A stretch of DNA of 64,000 bases from Enterococcus pallens ATCC BAA-351 (GCF_000407485.1 NZ_ASWD01000001.1:1116001-1180000); one strand, 5' to 3'; positions 1 through 7,977 are shown, counted from the stretch's first letter. The notes: a model not told the origin generated them from the letters alone. Made by a program: numbers and translations.

Positions 1-28
1 GTGAATTGAAGCAGTCTTTATTTGCTAA

Positions 29-898
29 TTACTCATGGTCAACGAGGGAAGCAGAATGTTCAAATAATTTTTGTCGGTCCTGTTCACTTTTGCGATATTG
101 GGAGGGAGTCTTGCCAAATTTTCTTTTAAAAGCTTTAGCAAAAACTAGTGGGTCCTTATACCCACTGTATTCTGAAACATCCTCAATCCGTAATTGGCTA
201 ATCCCTAATAATTCAGCAGCTCTTGTTAAACGATACTCGGTGATGTATTGCTGTAGGGTAGTCTGCATTTCACTTTTAAAGATGGTTGAAAGGTAGCTTC
301 GATTTAAGGATAAGGCTTCAGCCAAGTTTTTGACTGTTAAATCAGTGGCATAATTCGATTTAATGTAGTCAATCGCATACTGGACATGGGGATTAACGGA
401 CTTGTTGACAGCAACGGTACTGATATGTGATTGTTGCAGTAAAGATAGGAATTTGTAAAGCAGCGAAGAAAGCATCAGCTCTGATTGAACCGAAGTGTCT
501 TCAAAAGAAAAAGTAGTTTCAATGATGGAGACTAATTGTTCCATCTGGTCAATTTTAAAGATGGGATGCTTGGCATCTAGGCCTAAGCCTTCTAAATAGA
601 AGGTTGCCATTTCACCAGAAAAGGCCATCCAATAGTAACTCCAGGGGGACTCTCTATCTGCTTGATAAAAGGTTCGCTTATCTGGAGAAATCAAAAATCC
701 TTGACCTTCTTTTACAGGATAAACCTGTCCGTCCACATGATAACTCCCCTTACCGTTGGTTACAATATGCACAATATGATTAGGTCTGACTGCGGGTCCA
801 AAGCTGTGCAAGGCGCCACAAACCGCTTTTCCCGTGTACAAAAGGCGCAAATCTTTTTGTGTATCAAAGGCGTAAGTCTTTACAAAGGTTTTCTCCAT
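29..898 (-). CDS. AraC-family transcriptional regulator with cupin sensor
   Basis: A 289-residue AraC-type activator. The N-terminal ~150 residues look like a sugar-sensing cupin barrel (HIVTNGKGSYHVDG, then DKRTFYQAD), and the C-terminal ~100 residues are a double helix-turn-helix (NLAEALSLNRSYLSTIFK, then YKDPLVFAKAFKRKFGKTPSQYR). An in-frame ATG lies 66 bases further upstream, but I chose the start at 898 because TAGGTGG sits 7 bases before it and the cupin domain begins there. The gene is divergent from a GPH-type symporter, so it probably activates that transporter in response to its sugar or glycoside (RafR/MsmR-like role, inferred). The effector is unknown. Confidence 0.85.
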   Translation of the reverse strand: MEKTFVKTYAFDTQKDLRLLYTGKAVCGALHSFGPAVRPNHIVHIVTNGKGSYHVDGQVYPVKEGQGFLISPDKRTFYQADRESPWSYYWMAFSGEMATFYLEGLGLDAKHPIFKIDQMEQLVSIIETTFSFEDTSVQSELMLSSLLYKFLSLLQQSHISTVAVNKSVNPHVQYAIDYIKSNYATDLTVKNLAEALSLNRSYLSTIFKSEMQTTLQQYITEYRLTRAAELLGISQLRIEDVSEYSGYKDPLVFAKAFKRKFGKTPSQYRKSEQDRQKLFEHSASLVDHE

Positions 899-966
899 TA
901 TTTTCCACCTAACATTCTGACTGTATTTAATCACATTATACTCTGTGGTATCCGCTTTCATCAACC

Positions 967-995
967 TATAATAGATTTATAGGTAAGCGCATACC
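967..995 (+). promoter_or_regulatory. Promoter -10 and cre-like site before the symporter gene
   Basis: A TATAAT -10 box (967-972) is followed at 982-995 by GGTAAGCGCATACC. This imperfect palindrome matches the core of the CcpA cre consensus with about three mismatches and lies near the expected transcription start, where CcpA would act as a roadblock. The -35 is poor, which fits dependence on the divergent AraC activator. Inferred from motif similarity only. Confidence 0.4.
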
Positions 996-1017
996 GAACT
1001 GAAGGGAGAAATGATTA

Positions 1018-2418
1018 ATGAAAGTACCATTTAGAGAGAAATACGCATTCGGTTTAGGTGCGTTGGGAAAAGACGCTATTATCTGTTTTGTCGGCACTTT
1101 TTTAGCTTATTATTTTACAGATGTTTTGTACTTAACACCTGCTTTTGTAGGCGCTTTGTTTTTTGGGGCACGAATTTGGGATGCGATTAATGATCCTGTG
1201 ATGGGCATGATTATTGATAACACTCGAACGAAGCATGGGAAATTTCGAATTTGGCTGGTAATAGGAACGGTATTAAATGCTATTGTATTTGTTTTACTTT
1301 TTTCAACGTTTGGCTTAACTGGGAACAGCTTGTATATCTACGCTACTATCATGTATGTGTTATTTGGGATGACTTATACGATAATGGATGTTCCTTATTG
1401 GTCATGGCTGCCTAATCTAACAAGTGATCCGCAGGAACGGGAAAAAGTTTCAGTTATTCCGAGAATTTTCGCCAGCTTGGCTGGTTTGTTAGTGGGAACG
1501 TTTGGTCTGCAAATCGTGAATAAACTAGGTGGTGGAAATCAGCTTCAAGGTTTTCAAACAATTGCAGTGATTATTGCGGCTATTTTTATTGTATTAATTG
1601 GGATTACCGTAACTAATGTACCTGAGGCTGCTACCCTTGATCAAAAAAATGCACCTAAAATCACCATAAAGATGGCGGTAAATGTTATTAAGAAAAATGA
1701 TCAGCTATTGGCTTTTATCGGTTTACTGTTAACCTTTAATCTGTCGATACAGATTTTAAATGGCTTCATGATTTATTATTTTAAATATGTAGCGGGTAGT
1801 GAACGCTTATTCTCACTATTCTTCTTTACAATTTTTGCAGAGATGTTGGGATTGATGTTTTTTCCTAAAATTAGTCAAAAAATCAGCAGAGAGAAGACGT
1901 ATATTCTTGCCTGTGCTTTACCCGTTGCTGGCTTGACTCTTTTACTGGTGTCGGGCTTTATTGCACCAACAAATGTAGTTTTAACGATGGCTTCTGGTTT
2001 GATTTTGAAATTTGGTTCAGGCCTTTCATTGGGAGTAACGACTGTTTCCATTGCAGATTGTATTGATTATGGTGAAATTAAATTTGGCACTCGAAATGAA
2101 AGTATTATTTGCTCTGCACAAACCTTTTTAATGAAATCTGCACAAGCAGTTGCTGGTTTACTTACTGGGGTTGGGCTATCGATTGTTGGATATGTTCCGA
2201 ATGTAGCACAATCGGCTACAGCGATTTGGGGTATTCGGATATTGACTTGTATCATCCCGATTGTGTTTGTGATCATCAGTTATATTGTATATCACAAATT
2301 CTACAAGCTAAAAGGAAGCCGACTGATTGATCTGTCTAAACAGGTTTCAGATATTCATAATGAAAGGGAAAGTAAAGCTGAGGCCCAGCTTTACAGTAAT
2401 CTTCCTAATGAAGCATAA
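1018..2418 (+). CDS. GPH-family sugar:cation symporter (MelB-like)
   Basis: A 466-residue, 12-helix permease of the glycoside-pentoside-hexuronide:cation symporter family. The family signature is clear near residues 55-80 (DAINDPVMGMIIDNTRTKHG, followed by KFRIW). The second half carries the usual loop and helix pattern, and the tail is short and charged with no EIIA-like domain. The ATG at 1018 has GAAGGGAG about 9 bases upstream; an ATG at 1011 is out of frame. It is divergent from the AraC regulator and overlaps the next membrane gene. No glycosidase lies next to it, so the substrate cannot be assigned. Confidence 0.88.
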   Translation: MKVPFREKYAFGLGALGKDAIICFVGTFLAYYFTDVLYLTPAFVGALFFGARIWDAINDPVMGMIIDNTRTKHGKFRIWLVIGTVLNAIVFVLLFSTFGLTGNSLYIYATIMYVLFGMTYTIMDVPYWSWLPNLTSDPQEREKVSVIPRIFASLAGLLVGTFGLQIVNKLGGGNQLQGFQTIAVIIAAIFIVLIGITVTNVPEAATLDQKNAPKITIKMAVNVIKKNDQLLAFIGLLLTFNLSIQILNGFMIYYFKYVAGSERLFSLFFFTIFAEMLGLMFFPKISQKISREKTYILACALPVAGLTLLLVSGFIAPTNVVLTMASGLILKFGSGLSLGVTTVSIADCIDYGEIKFGTRNESIICSAQTFLMKSAQAVAGLLTGVGLSIVGYVPNVAQSATAIWGIRILTCIIPIVFVIISYIVYHKFYKLKGSRLIDLSKQVSDIHNERESKAEAQLYSNLPNEA

Positions 2419-3046
2419 TTTAGTTAATCGGACTTTTACAACGATAACTGGTGTGATGATTATTTCGGTGGGGATTGCCTGGATGCGCTTCAGCAGCTTT
2501 GGAACAGATCCATTTGTAACAATGAATATCGGTATTGTTCAGTCTTTATCCTTGCCTTTTGGCACCATTCAAATGATAATGAACCTAATATTTTTACTTT
2601 TCATGCTGCGTTTTAGCAAGCGGTCTATTCATTTAGGAACAGCACTGGGAATTTTCTTAGTCGGCTATTTGTCGGACTTTGTCCTATCTCTGCTTACTTT
2701 GCTGCCGCTTAATATGTATTTTCGAATATTTGCAATGTGCATCGGCTTACTTTGCTGCACGTTAGGAGTAGCGATTTACATGCGAGCTGACTTAGGGATT
2801 TCCCCATATGATGCTGCGGCAAAGATTATTGAAGAACAGAGCAAGACCAAATTAAAATATCGGGAAATAAGAGTTTTAACCGATTTAGGATGTGTAACAG
2901 TCGGATTTCTATTAGGAGCTCCGATAGGTATTGGTACGGTTTTGACTGCATTTTTTACTGGACCATTAATCAACTTCTTTAGTGAAAAAATTGAACAAAT
3001 TATTTCAATTAAAAAGAATGTACCTGTTACTGAAATAAATAAATGA
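2408..3046 (+). CDS. YczE/YitT-like integral membrane protein
   Basis: A 212-residue protein with about five or six membrane helices. It resembles the YczE family (B. subtilis YczE has about 215 residues): GTDPFVTMNIGI near residue 30 and RADLGISPYDAAAKIIEE near residue 130. The start at ATG 2408 overlaps the end of the symporter gene by 11 bases, which suggests translational coupling. An upstream in-frame start would add 27 residues that do not look like family sequence. Function of the family is poorly defined. Confidence 0.7.
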   Translation: MKHNLVNRTFTTITGVMIISVGIAWMRFSSFGTDPFVTMNIGIVQSLSLPFGTIQMIMNLIFLLFMLRFSKRSIHLGTALGIFLVGYLSDFVLSLLTLLPLNMYFRIFAMCIGLLCCTLGVAIYMRADLGISPYDAAAKIIEEQSKTKLKYREIRVLTDLGCVTVGFLLGAPIGIGTVLTAFFTGPLINFFSEKIEQIISIKKNVPVTEINK

Positions 3047-3099
3047 TTTTTTGAAGTGGTTCTAAATATGAGGATAAAGAAATACGCAAAGCTAAGTTT

Positions 3100-3130
3100 A
3101 GCCCCTACTTTTTGGAAAGTAGGGGCTTTT
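3100..3130 (+). terminator. Rho-independent terminator, probably bidirectional
   Basis: Perfect 12-bp stem (AGCCCCTACTTT / AAAGTAGGGGCT) with a 4-base loop and a T run. It lies between the convergent YczE-like gene and queH. Confidence 0.9.
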
Positions 3131-3135
3131 AGCAA

Positions 3136-3885
3136 CTATACTTCTATTTTATTCGCAGACGTATTCTGCTGTAAAATATATTCCTTCGCCTCTTTATTCA
3201 CCGTCTTCAGATCACAGCCCTGCTGCTTAGCTGCAAACACACAGCCACAGTAGCACTGGCGGTATACATCGTATTCTTTGCACATTTCGATGGATCGTTG
3301 ATACCCGGAATTTTTCTTGAAATCACTTGGCAGATAATTGGTATCGTAGATTTTTTGAATATCCATCCCGATTTGATTAATTAACTGGCTATTTTTCTTA
3401 GGAGAAATCGTTAAGGCACTGCCAAAATAATCGTACCCTCGTTGGAGCGCTTCTTTAGCTGCTAAGTCCAACCGCATGTTAAAGCAAGCGGTACAACGTT
3501 TTCCTCCCTCTTTTTCTTCAGTTAATTGATTTTCCTGTACCATCTGGACAAAGGCATTCGGTTTATATTCATCAACAATTAGATCAACCTGTTGACCAGT
3601 CGCTTCATTAAAGTCATCAATAAACTTTTTCTGCACCAGCATCCGTCGTTGGTACTCACTGGCAGGATGAATGTTGGAGTTTGAAAAAAAGATCGTCACA
3701 TCGGCATATTGAGTCAAAAATTCTAAGGTATACGTGCTGCAGGGGGCACAGCAGGAATGGACTAGAATTTTAGGCCGAGTGTTTTGCTGCTGCCAGACAC
3801 TAATCATTTTTTGTAATACCCGGTCATAGTTTATTTTTTGATTGGTCATCTTATCAACAATTTCATTCGCATTAATAGGGGTCAT
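3136..3885 (-). CDS. queH: Epoxyqueuosine reductase QueH
   Basis: A 249-residue QueH (former DUF208), the non-homologous replacement for QueG. It reduces epoxyqueuosine to queuosine in tRNA at the last step of the pathway. Seen: the N-terminal HSCCAPC motif (Cys45, Cys46, Cys49), a second cysteine group in GGKRCTACFNMR, and a C-terminal CYCGCVF group. These are expected to bind Fe-S and a second metal site. The start at 3885 has GAAGGAAG about 8 bases upstream; a further upstream ATG has no comparable site. It stands alone between terminators. Confidence 0.92.
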   Translation of the reverse strand: MTPINANEIVDKMTNQKINYDRVLQKMISVWQQQNTRPKILVHSCCAPCSTYTLEFLTQYADVTIFFSNSNIHPASEYQRRMLVQKKFIDDFNEATGQQVDLIVDEYKPNAFVQMVQENQLTEEKEGGKRCTACFNMRLDLAAKEALQRGYDYFGSALTISPKKNSQLINQIGMDIQKIYDTNYLPSDFKKNSGYQRSIEMCKEYDVYRQCYCGCVFAAKQQGCDLKTVNKEAKEYILQQNTSANKIEV

Positions 3886-3979
3886 TGTTTCACTTCCTTC
3901 TCGATGATTATAACGGATTTTCATTAGATAAAAAAGTTTAGGTTAACATTGGGGAAGAAAATGTACGATGATCAGCAGA

Positions 3980-4019
3980 AAAAGACGAGCTTTCAGAAGA
4001 TATACGAGAGCTCGTTTTT
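3980..4019 (-). terminator. Terminator after the GNAT gene
   Basis: Inverted repeat ACGAGCT (3985-3991) / AGCTCGT (4009-4015) with T-rich flanks on both strands, downstream of the minus-strand acetyltransferase. Confidence 0.6.
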
Positions 4020-4057
4020 ATGAAGACTGAGGTCATTAGAATTTTTCAGGAAGCTTT

Positions 4058-4510
4058 TTACACATCAATTTGGTAAATTCGACTACTCTCACCCCATGGA
4101 TGGAAACCGTCACCGATATATTCAAAGCCCATTTTTTCATAAAGTCCATTATGATCGGTGCTCAAATAAAGCTTTTGAAAGCCTAATTTTTGTGTATCCT
4201 GCTTGATTTGATCGATTAGCAGCTGGCTCAATCTTTGTCCGCGATAGTCTTCGTCAATAAATAATGCACAAAGCCAAGGCATCAAATCCATCCGGCTGAT
4301 GAAATCGTTCGGCACTAAGCCAGCACAGCCGATGATTTTGTTTCTATCTTGTAATGCGTACCACATAGGCAAGGCTAGTTCAGAGTCAATGGCGTGCTCC
4401 AAACAGTCGCGGTAGACTTCGTTACTTTCATCGCTACCCCATTTGTCCTGCAGATAGTTAGTTAACTCGTTTTTGATTTCCGGAACTTGTCGTAGATTTA
4501 ACAGCTTCAT
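4058..4510 (-). CDS. GNAT-family N-acetyltransferase
   Basis: A 150-residue GCN5-related acetyltransferase. The acetyl-CoA binding segment is visible (LFIDEDYRGQRLSQLLIDQI, matching the RxxGxG/A pattern), followed by LYLSTDHNGLYEKMGFEYIG, the typical C-terminal strand and helix. The start at 4510 is preceded by AAAGGGAT. The acceptor substrate is unknown. It is a single-gene unit. Confidence 0.85.
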   Translation of the reverse strand: MKLLNLRQVPEIKNELTNYLQDKWGSDESNEVYRDCLEHAIDSELALPMWYALQDRNKIIGCAGLVPNDFISRMDLMPWLCALFIDEDYRGQRLSQLLIDQIKQDTQKLGFQKLYLSTDHNGLYEKMGFEYIGDGFHPWGESSRIYQIDV

Positions 4511-4647
4511 TTTTATCCCTTTTTCTTTGATAAATTTTGTTTTCTGAGATCGTACTACCATTTTAGTGCGTATATTATATGGAAGCAATAGCTAGCTTGC
4601 CGCCGCCAGTAGGGTGGATAATTTAAATAATAGAAGAATTAAATTTA

Positions 4648-4676
4648 TTGCCAGTAGCACGTGCAACACGTATAAT
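4648..4676 (+). promoter_or_regulatory. Promoter with palindromic operator, first HicAB module
   Basis: TTGCCA (4648-4653) and TATAAT (4671-4676) are separated by exactly 17 bases. The spacer holds GCACGTGC, a perfect 8-base palindrome and a likely HicB operator. The promoter remains intact although the toxin gene behind it is interrupted. Confidence 0.6.
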
Positions 4677-4697
4677 TAATGATAGGAGATTAATAGG

Positions 4698-4886
4698 ATG
4701 CCGATGACGCAAAAATAAATGGTAAATCTTCTTAGAAAGCATGGATGGGTAGAGTTATCAGGTAAGCGAGGGAAAGGATCACATAAAATGATGTGTAAAC
4801 ACAACAAACGACCTATAACCATTCCACATGGAGAACTCAATAAGTACACCCAGCAGGCAATATTGAAAAAGGCTGGACTTAGATAA
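4698..4886 (+). pseudogene. hicA: HicA toxin gene interrupted by an early stop codon
   Basis: Reads as a HicA mRNA interferase from ATG 4698 (MPMTQK, stop, MVNLLRKHGWVEL), ending AILKKAGLR and TAA at 4884-4886. Codon 7 is TAA (4716-4718) where relatives usually have Glu, so one base change may be responsible. The rest, including the GSHK segment with the catalytic His, is intact. An ATG follows the stop directly (TAAATG), so re-initiation could give a 55-residue HicA lacking only the first few residues. The gene is therefore either dead or attenuated. A hicB follows. Confidence 0.8.
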
Positions 4887-4911
4887 TTTCAATTTTGAAA
4901 GGAGCAAGAAG

Positions 4912-5349
4912 ATGTTACTTACTTACCCAGCAATCTTTTTTATGACTGAAAATGAGACATCAATTCCCTATTATATTGTTTTTCCCGATGTTGGAGGGGT
5001 GGGCACACAGGGGGAAGATATTTCCGATGGTATGGCCATGGCTAGCGATTATCTTGGTTTAATGCTGGCAGATTTATTGGAGCATAATCAAACATTACCT
5101 GTACCTTCTAAAATTAATAAGGTTGATATAGCACATGTAGCAGCCCAAGCTGAGATTCCTTATCAACTGGAGGAGTCCTTTGTAACGTTGGTTTCAGTAA
5201 AGATTGATGAATATTTATCTATGAATGAACCAAAGAAAAAAACATTGACAATTCCAAAATGGGCGGACAAATTAGGAATGGATTTACGGATCAATTTTTC
5301 TCAAACATTAGTAGAAGCTATTGTTGAGAAGGCTCAAAAAGGACAATGA
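4912..5349 (+). CDS. hicB: HicB antitoxin
   Basis: A 145-residue HicB-family antitoxin. It has the N-terminal degenerate RNase H-like fold (YPAIFFMTE, YYIVFPDVGG, MAMASDYLGLMLADLLE) and a C-terminal segment (KTLTIPKWADKLGMDLRINFSQTLVEAI) that looks like a DNA-binding ribbon-helix-helix or HTH element. It would neutralise HicA and autorepress the promoter. A good RBS (AAAGGAG) precedes the ATG. Its toxin partner is interrupted, so it may now act mainly as a free antitoxin. Confidence 0.88.
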   Translation: MLLTYPAIFFMTENETSIPYYIVFPDVGGVGTQGEDISDGMAMASDYLGLMLADLLEHNQTLPVPSKINKVDIAHVAAQAEIPYQLEESFVTLVSVKIDEYLSMNEPKKKTLTIPKWADKLGMDLRINFSQTLVEAIVEKAQKGQ

Positions 5350-5389
5350 AAGACCGAATAAGGCCGTGGGCAGCTTATTCGGTCTTTTT
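5349..5389 (+). terminator. Terminator after hicB
   Basis: 14-bp stem AAAGACCGAATAAG / CTTATTCGGTCTTT with an 11-base loop and a T run. The stem begins at the stop codon of hicB. Confidence 0.9.
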
Positions 5390-5457
5390 GTCGAGAAAGA
5401 TTTTCTAAGTTCGTAGATTTTTCTCTGTTTTGCGTATTTTAAATAGTAAGAAAAAAA

Positions 5458-5487
5458 TTTACATAGTGTAGCAAGCATGCTACACTA
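5458..5487 (+). promoter_or_regulatory. higBA promoter and operator
   Basis: -35 TTTACA (5458-5463) and -10 TACACT (5481-5486) are spaced by 17. A perfect inverted repeat, TAGTGTAGC (5464-5472) and GCTACACTA (5479-5487) around AAGCAT, fills the spacer and covers the -10. This is a textbook position for autorepression by the HigA antitoxin. Confidence 0.75.
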
Positions 5488-5512
5488 AAAATAACTCAGG
5501 GGGATCAAGAAA

Positions 5513-5533
5513 ATGAGTGAATTACGTCTATGA
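5513..5533 (+). CDS. Possible six-residue leader peptide before higB
   Basis: A tiny reading frame (MSELRL, stop) begins at ATG 5513 behind CAGGGGGA and ends with a TGA that overlaps the higB start codon (ATGA). higB itself has no clear RBS, so its translation may depend on coupling to this leader. Alternatively it is a chance frame. Confidence 0.35.
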   Translation: MSELRL

Positions 5534-5877
5534 TTAGGCCAGAATTTGATTGGGGAGAAGAGTTTGAAAAGTTTTTATATTCATTGAGTGATAAAGATGA
5601 AGCAAAGCTAAGAGCAATGATAGAGCGAATTGAAAGTACAAGTTTACAAGATTCGATTCGTAAAGAACGAGTGAAAAAACTTACCAAAGATATTTATGAA
5701 CTTCGTACACAAACTGATGAACACTGGTTGAGAGGCTGCTATTTCCAAATTAAAGGGAATAATTATTGGATTACCCATGGTTTTAGCAAGAAGACGAATA
5801 AAACACCAAAAAAAGAAATCCAGAGAGCAAATACACTTCGAACTACTTTTTTTATAAGGAGAAAAAATGATGAGTAA
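5530..5877 (+). CDS. higB: HigB-like (RelE/Gp49 family) mRNA interferase toxin
   Basis: A 115-residue toxin of the Gp49/HigB branch of the RelE superfamily, expected to cut mRNA on the ribosome. Seen: the core pattern KLTKDIYELRTQTDEHWLRG, then YWITHGFSKKTNKTPKKEIQRA, which is typical of this family. Length is normal. It is transcribed from the inverted-repeat promoter at 5458-5487 and overlaps the antitoxin gene by 11 bases. Toxin-first order is usual for HigBA. Confidence 0.85.
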   Translation: MIRPEFDWGEEFEKFLYSLSDKDEAKLRAMIERIESTSLQDSIRKERVKKLTKDIYELRTQTDEHWLRGCYFQIKGNNYWITHGFSKKTNKTPKKEIQRANTLRTTFFIRRKNDE

Positions 5878-6157
5878 AAACAGTGAAGCAATCACGAAAC
5901 GCTCAGCCGAAAGTGAAGAGTTTAAAGCAGCGTTTATAAAAGAAGTCCAAAAGCTTGATCTTGCGGACTTAATTTTTCAACTAAGAGAAGACACCGGATT
6001 GAATCAAACGGATTTTGCCAAAAAAGTGAATAAGTCACGATCAACAATTGCCCGGATTGAAAGTGGCCGAGTCGAACCTACGATTTCGTTGCTGGAGGAT
6101 ATTGCTCAAGCGCTGGGGAAACAATTAGATATACGGTTTATCGAAAAGCAGCGATAA
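5867..6157 (+). CDS. higA: HigA-like XRE antitoxin
   Basis: A 96-residue antitoxin with an XRE helix-turn-helix at about residues 38-88 (LREDTGLNQTDFAKKVNKSR, then STIARIESG). It would bind HigB and repress the promoter at 5464-5487. Two ATGs in tandem (5867 and 5870) follow AAGGAG; the second has the better spacing. It overlaps the toxin gene by 11 bases, which keeps toxin and antitoxin synthesis coupled. Confidence 0.87.
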   Translation: MMSKNSEAITKRSAESEEFKAAFIKEVQKLDLADLIFQLREDTGLNQTDFAKKVNKSRSTIARIESGRVEPTISLLEDIAQALGKQLDIRFIEKQR

Positions 6158-6456
6158 GATTATTGCACAGTTATGCATGTAATGGAAGAAACTGAAATCA
6201 ACTGATCCAATAAACAAACTCGGTAATTCTACATTTTTTGTAGGGTTACCGGGTTTGTTTGTCTGTTGCTTCAATACTCATTCGACAGTGGGAGGGATCG
6301 CCAATTACGACTAGCTTTTAGTTCTTTATCATTAAGAAATCGCTATTAGATAGGTTTGAGGGACTTATCAGATCCATTGATACTTTTTGTATTAGTGTAA
6401 GATAGTTCTCTGGCAAAATACGTATATTAGAGAGAGGTACATAAAATCAACATGTA
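6158..6456. other. Intergenic region between higA and the second hicA
   Basis: It holds the higA terminator (6212-6262). I see no gene or clear RNA in the remaining ~190 bases; it leads into the hicA promoter region. Confidence 0.5.
6212..6262 (+). terminator. Terminator after higA
   Basis: Long interrupted stem: AAACAAAC, CGGTAA and CTAC on the 5' side pair with GTAG, TTACCG and GTTTGTTT around a T-rich loop. Confidence 0.8.
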
Positions 6457-6478
6457 AAGTATATAAAAATATATACTT
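6457..6478 (+). promoter_or_regulatory. Inverted-repeat operator of the second HicAB module
   Basis: Perfect 9-base arms AAGTATATA / TATATACTT around four A, 36 bases before the hicA start. It is a likely HicB binding site overlapping an AT-rich promoter. Confidence 0.55.
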
Positions 6479-6513
6479 TTATAGTAAAATAATTATGAAG
6501 TTGGAGGATAATT

Positions 6514-6705
6514 ATGCCAATGACAGGTAAAGATCTTTTGCGGTTAGCAAGGAAAAATGGTTGGCGAATTGTTAGACAAAAGGGGCCCCATGTTAGATTG
6601 AAGCATTTTGAAACTAGGGAAAAGGTACCGATTGCTATTCATGCAAATAAAGATTTGCCTAAAGGGACTGAGCAAGCACTACTAAAACTGTTGAAATTAA
6701 ACTAA
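6514..6705 (+). CDS. hicA: HicA mRNA interferase toxin
   Basis: A 63-residue HicA toxin with the double-stranded-RNA-binding-like fold. MPMTGKDLLRLARKNGW is the usual start, GPHVRLKH contains the catalytic His, and GTEQALLKLLKL is the usual C-terminal helix. Good RBS (TTGGAGG). It is unrelated at the nucleotide level to the interrupted hicA at 4698 and is apparently complete. It forms an operon with the hicB 20 bases downstream. Confidence 0.9.
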   Translation: MPMTGKDLLRLARKNGWRIVRQKGPHVRLKHFETREKVPIAIHANKDLPKGTEQALLKLLKLN

Positions 6706-6725
6706 AGTTTACAAGGAGGTTTACC

Positions 6726-7145
6726 ATGAACTCAAAAGAATTTGTATTTGCTATGCGTATTAGCAGATTGGCTGAAAATGATTATTTCATTGATTATCCT
6801 TTTGATGGTATGACAATTAGCGGAAGCGCGGAGACGTTAACGGAAGCAGTTGAGTTGGCGAAGAGCTCATTAGAATTTACGTTGTTTGATATATATGAGG
6901 CCAAGGAGTCTTTTCCAGAGATGGATGAAGGGGCTCTTTCAGAGTTGGAAAAAAAGAAGGAAGCTAATCAATACATTACATTGGTGGCGACAAACTTAAC
7001 AGCAATTTTAAAAAGGTTCAGTGAAGAACCGGTTAAGCGCATGGTATCAATCAAAAAATATCAGGATTTTTATTTGAATAACAATAATATTAGTATTTCT
7101 AAATACGTGCAGGAAAAAATTGATCAGGATATTCAAAAAGTATAA
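6726..7145 (+). CDS. hicB: HicB-family antitoxin
   Basis: A 139-residue partner of the upstream HicA. The N-terminal half has the HicB fold (FAMRISRLAENDYFIDYPFDGM, with AETLTEAVELAKSSLEFTLFD). The C-terminal part (VKRMVSIKKYQDFYLNNNNISISKYVQEKIDQ) looks like a ribbon-helix-helix DNA-binding end. It has an AAGGAGG RBS. It should neutralise HicA and bind the repeat at 6457-6478. Confidence 0.82.
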   Translation: MNSKEFVFAMRISRLAENDYFIDYPFDGMTISGSAETLTEAVELAKSSLEFTLFDIYEAKESFPEMDEGALSELEKKKEANQYITLVATNLTAILKRFSEEPVKRMVSIKKYQDFYLNNNNISISKYVQEKIDQDIQKV

Positions 7146-7227
7146 CACTGAGTTAGGTGTACCGAATCTTCTTAAAATTAGCGAATTGTTTTTGGTCGAT
7201 AATGAGCTAATTGATGGCAGCCTAAGA

Positions 7228-7277
7228 AACAGCCTAAGCAACCTATACTTTTCTTATAGGTTGCTTAGGCTGTTTTG
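7228..7277 (+). terminator. Terminator after the second hicB
   Basis: About 20-bp near-perfect stem (AACAGCCTAAGCAACCTATA / TATAGGTTGCTTAGGCTGTT) and a T run. It lies between hicB and the convergent XRE-cupin gene and can act in both directions. Confidence 0.9.
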
Positions 7278-7282
7278 CCTTC

Positions 7283-7825
7283 TTAATAATCATTTGGGAA
7301 ATGTACCACAATGAACTTGACCACCTTATTTGTTTGGTTATCCCAGTTGTGATCCAAGGTTGAAAAGTATTGGGCGGAGTCGCCAGGGTACATCTGATAA
7401 CTTTTACCGTCCAGCTCCAGTGTAAGAATTCCTTCTAATATATAAACAAATTCTTCACCGTGGTGAGGATAGGAAGCCGGGAATTCACGATCCTCGTGAG
7501 GCATGATTTCAATTAGCTTTGGTGCCATTTGCTTGTCCTCCGGCGCCGGGCTAAGCTTTTTGTAGATCATATTATTTAAAATTCGCAGGACTGGTTGATC
7601 ATAGCCGCGAATAATGGGTTCACTCTCCTTCACATCCTCAAAAAAATAATTGATTTTTACGTCAAATATTTCAGCGATATTTGATAGATGCTCGACGGCA
7701 ATCGTAGTAATTCCTCGTTCAAACTGGGACAAAAAGCCGGTGGACAGGCCTGTAGCCTCAGAAAGCTGCTTCAAGGTAAAGCCTCGTTCAGTACGCAATG
7801 CCTTCACTTTATCTCCGATATTCAT
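7283..7825 (-). CDS. XRE-family regulator with C-terminal cupin
   Basis: A 180-residue regulator. An XRE helix-turn-helix occupies residues ~5-62 (LRTERGFTLKQLSEATGLST, then GFLSQFERG) and a cupin_2 barrel residues ~105-178 (HHGEEFVYILEGILTLELDG, YPGDSAQY, HNWDNQ). Good RBS (AAGGAGG). It is divergent from the glycyl-radical activase gene, so it is the likely local regulator of that operon and may sense its substrate through the cupin (inference). Confidence 0.88.
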   Translation of the reverse strand: MNIGDKVKALRTERGFTLKQLSEATGLSTGFLSQFERGITTIAVEHLSNIAEIFDVKINYFFEDVKESEPIIRGYDQPVLRILNNMIYKKLSPAPEDKQMAPKLIEIMPHEDREFPASYPHHGEEFVYILEGILTLELDGKSYQMYPGDSAQYFSTLDHNWDNQTNKVVKFIVVHFPNDY

Positions 7826-7900
7826 GGTGTTCCTCCTTGAAGTTATTACTATTAGTATAACGCAAAATGGCCTAAATGCCTATGCGGTCACTCTCGTGAA

Positions 7901-7977
7901 TGGAATCGCTTTAAAAATCAAAAAAATTCATTATTGTGAAAAAACCGCTTGCAAAGATTTGTCTTTGTGATTATAAT
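7901..7977 (+). promoter_or_regulatory. Promoter and cre-like site of the glycyl radical enzyme operon
   Basis: -35 TTGCAA (7949-7954) and -10 TATAAT (7972-7977) are spaced by exactly 17, a strong sigma-A promoter. TGGAATCGCTTTAA (7901-7914) fits the CcpA cre consensus with one mismatch, and a weaker cre-like sequence overlaps the -35. This suggests carbon catabolite control in addition to the divergent XRE-cupin regulator. Confidence 0.6.

Noticed and set aside
7145-7225. Remnant of an XRE regulator downstream of the second hicB (reads NLLKISELF, then VDNELIDGS)
   Set aside because: Only about 20 residues resemble an HTH family ending. It is too short to separate from chance.
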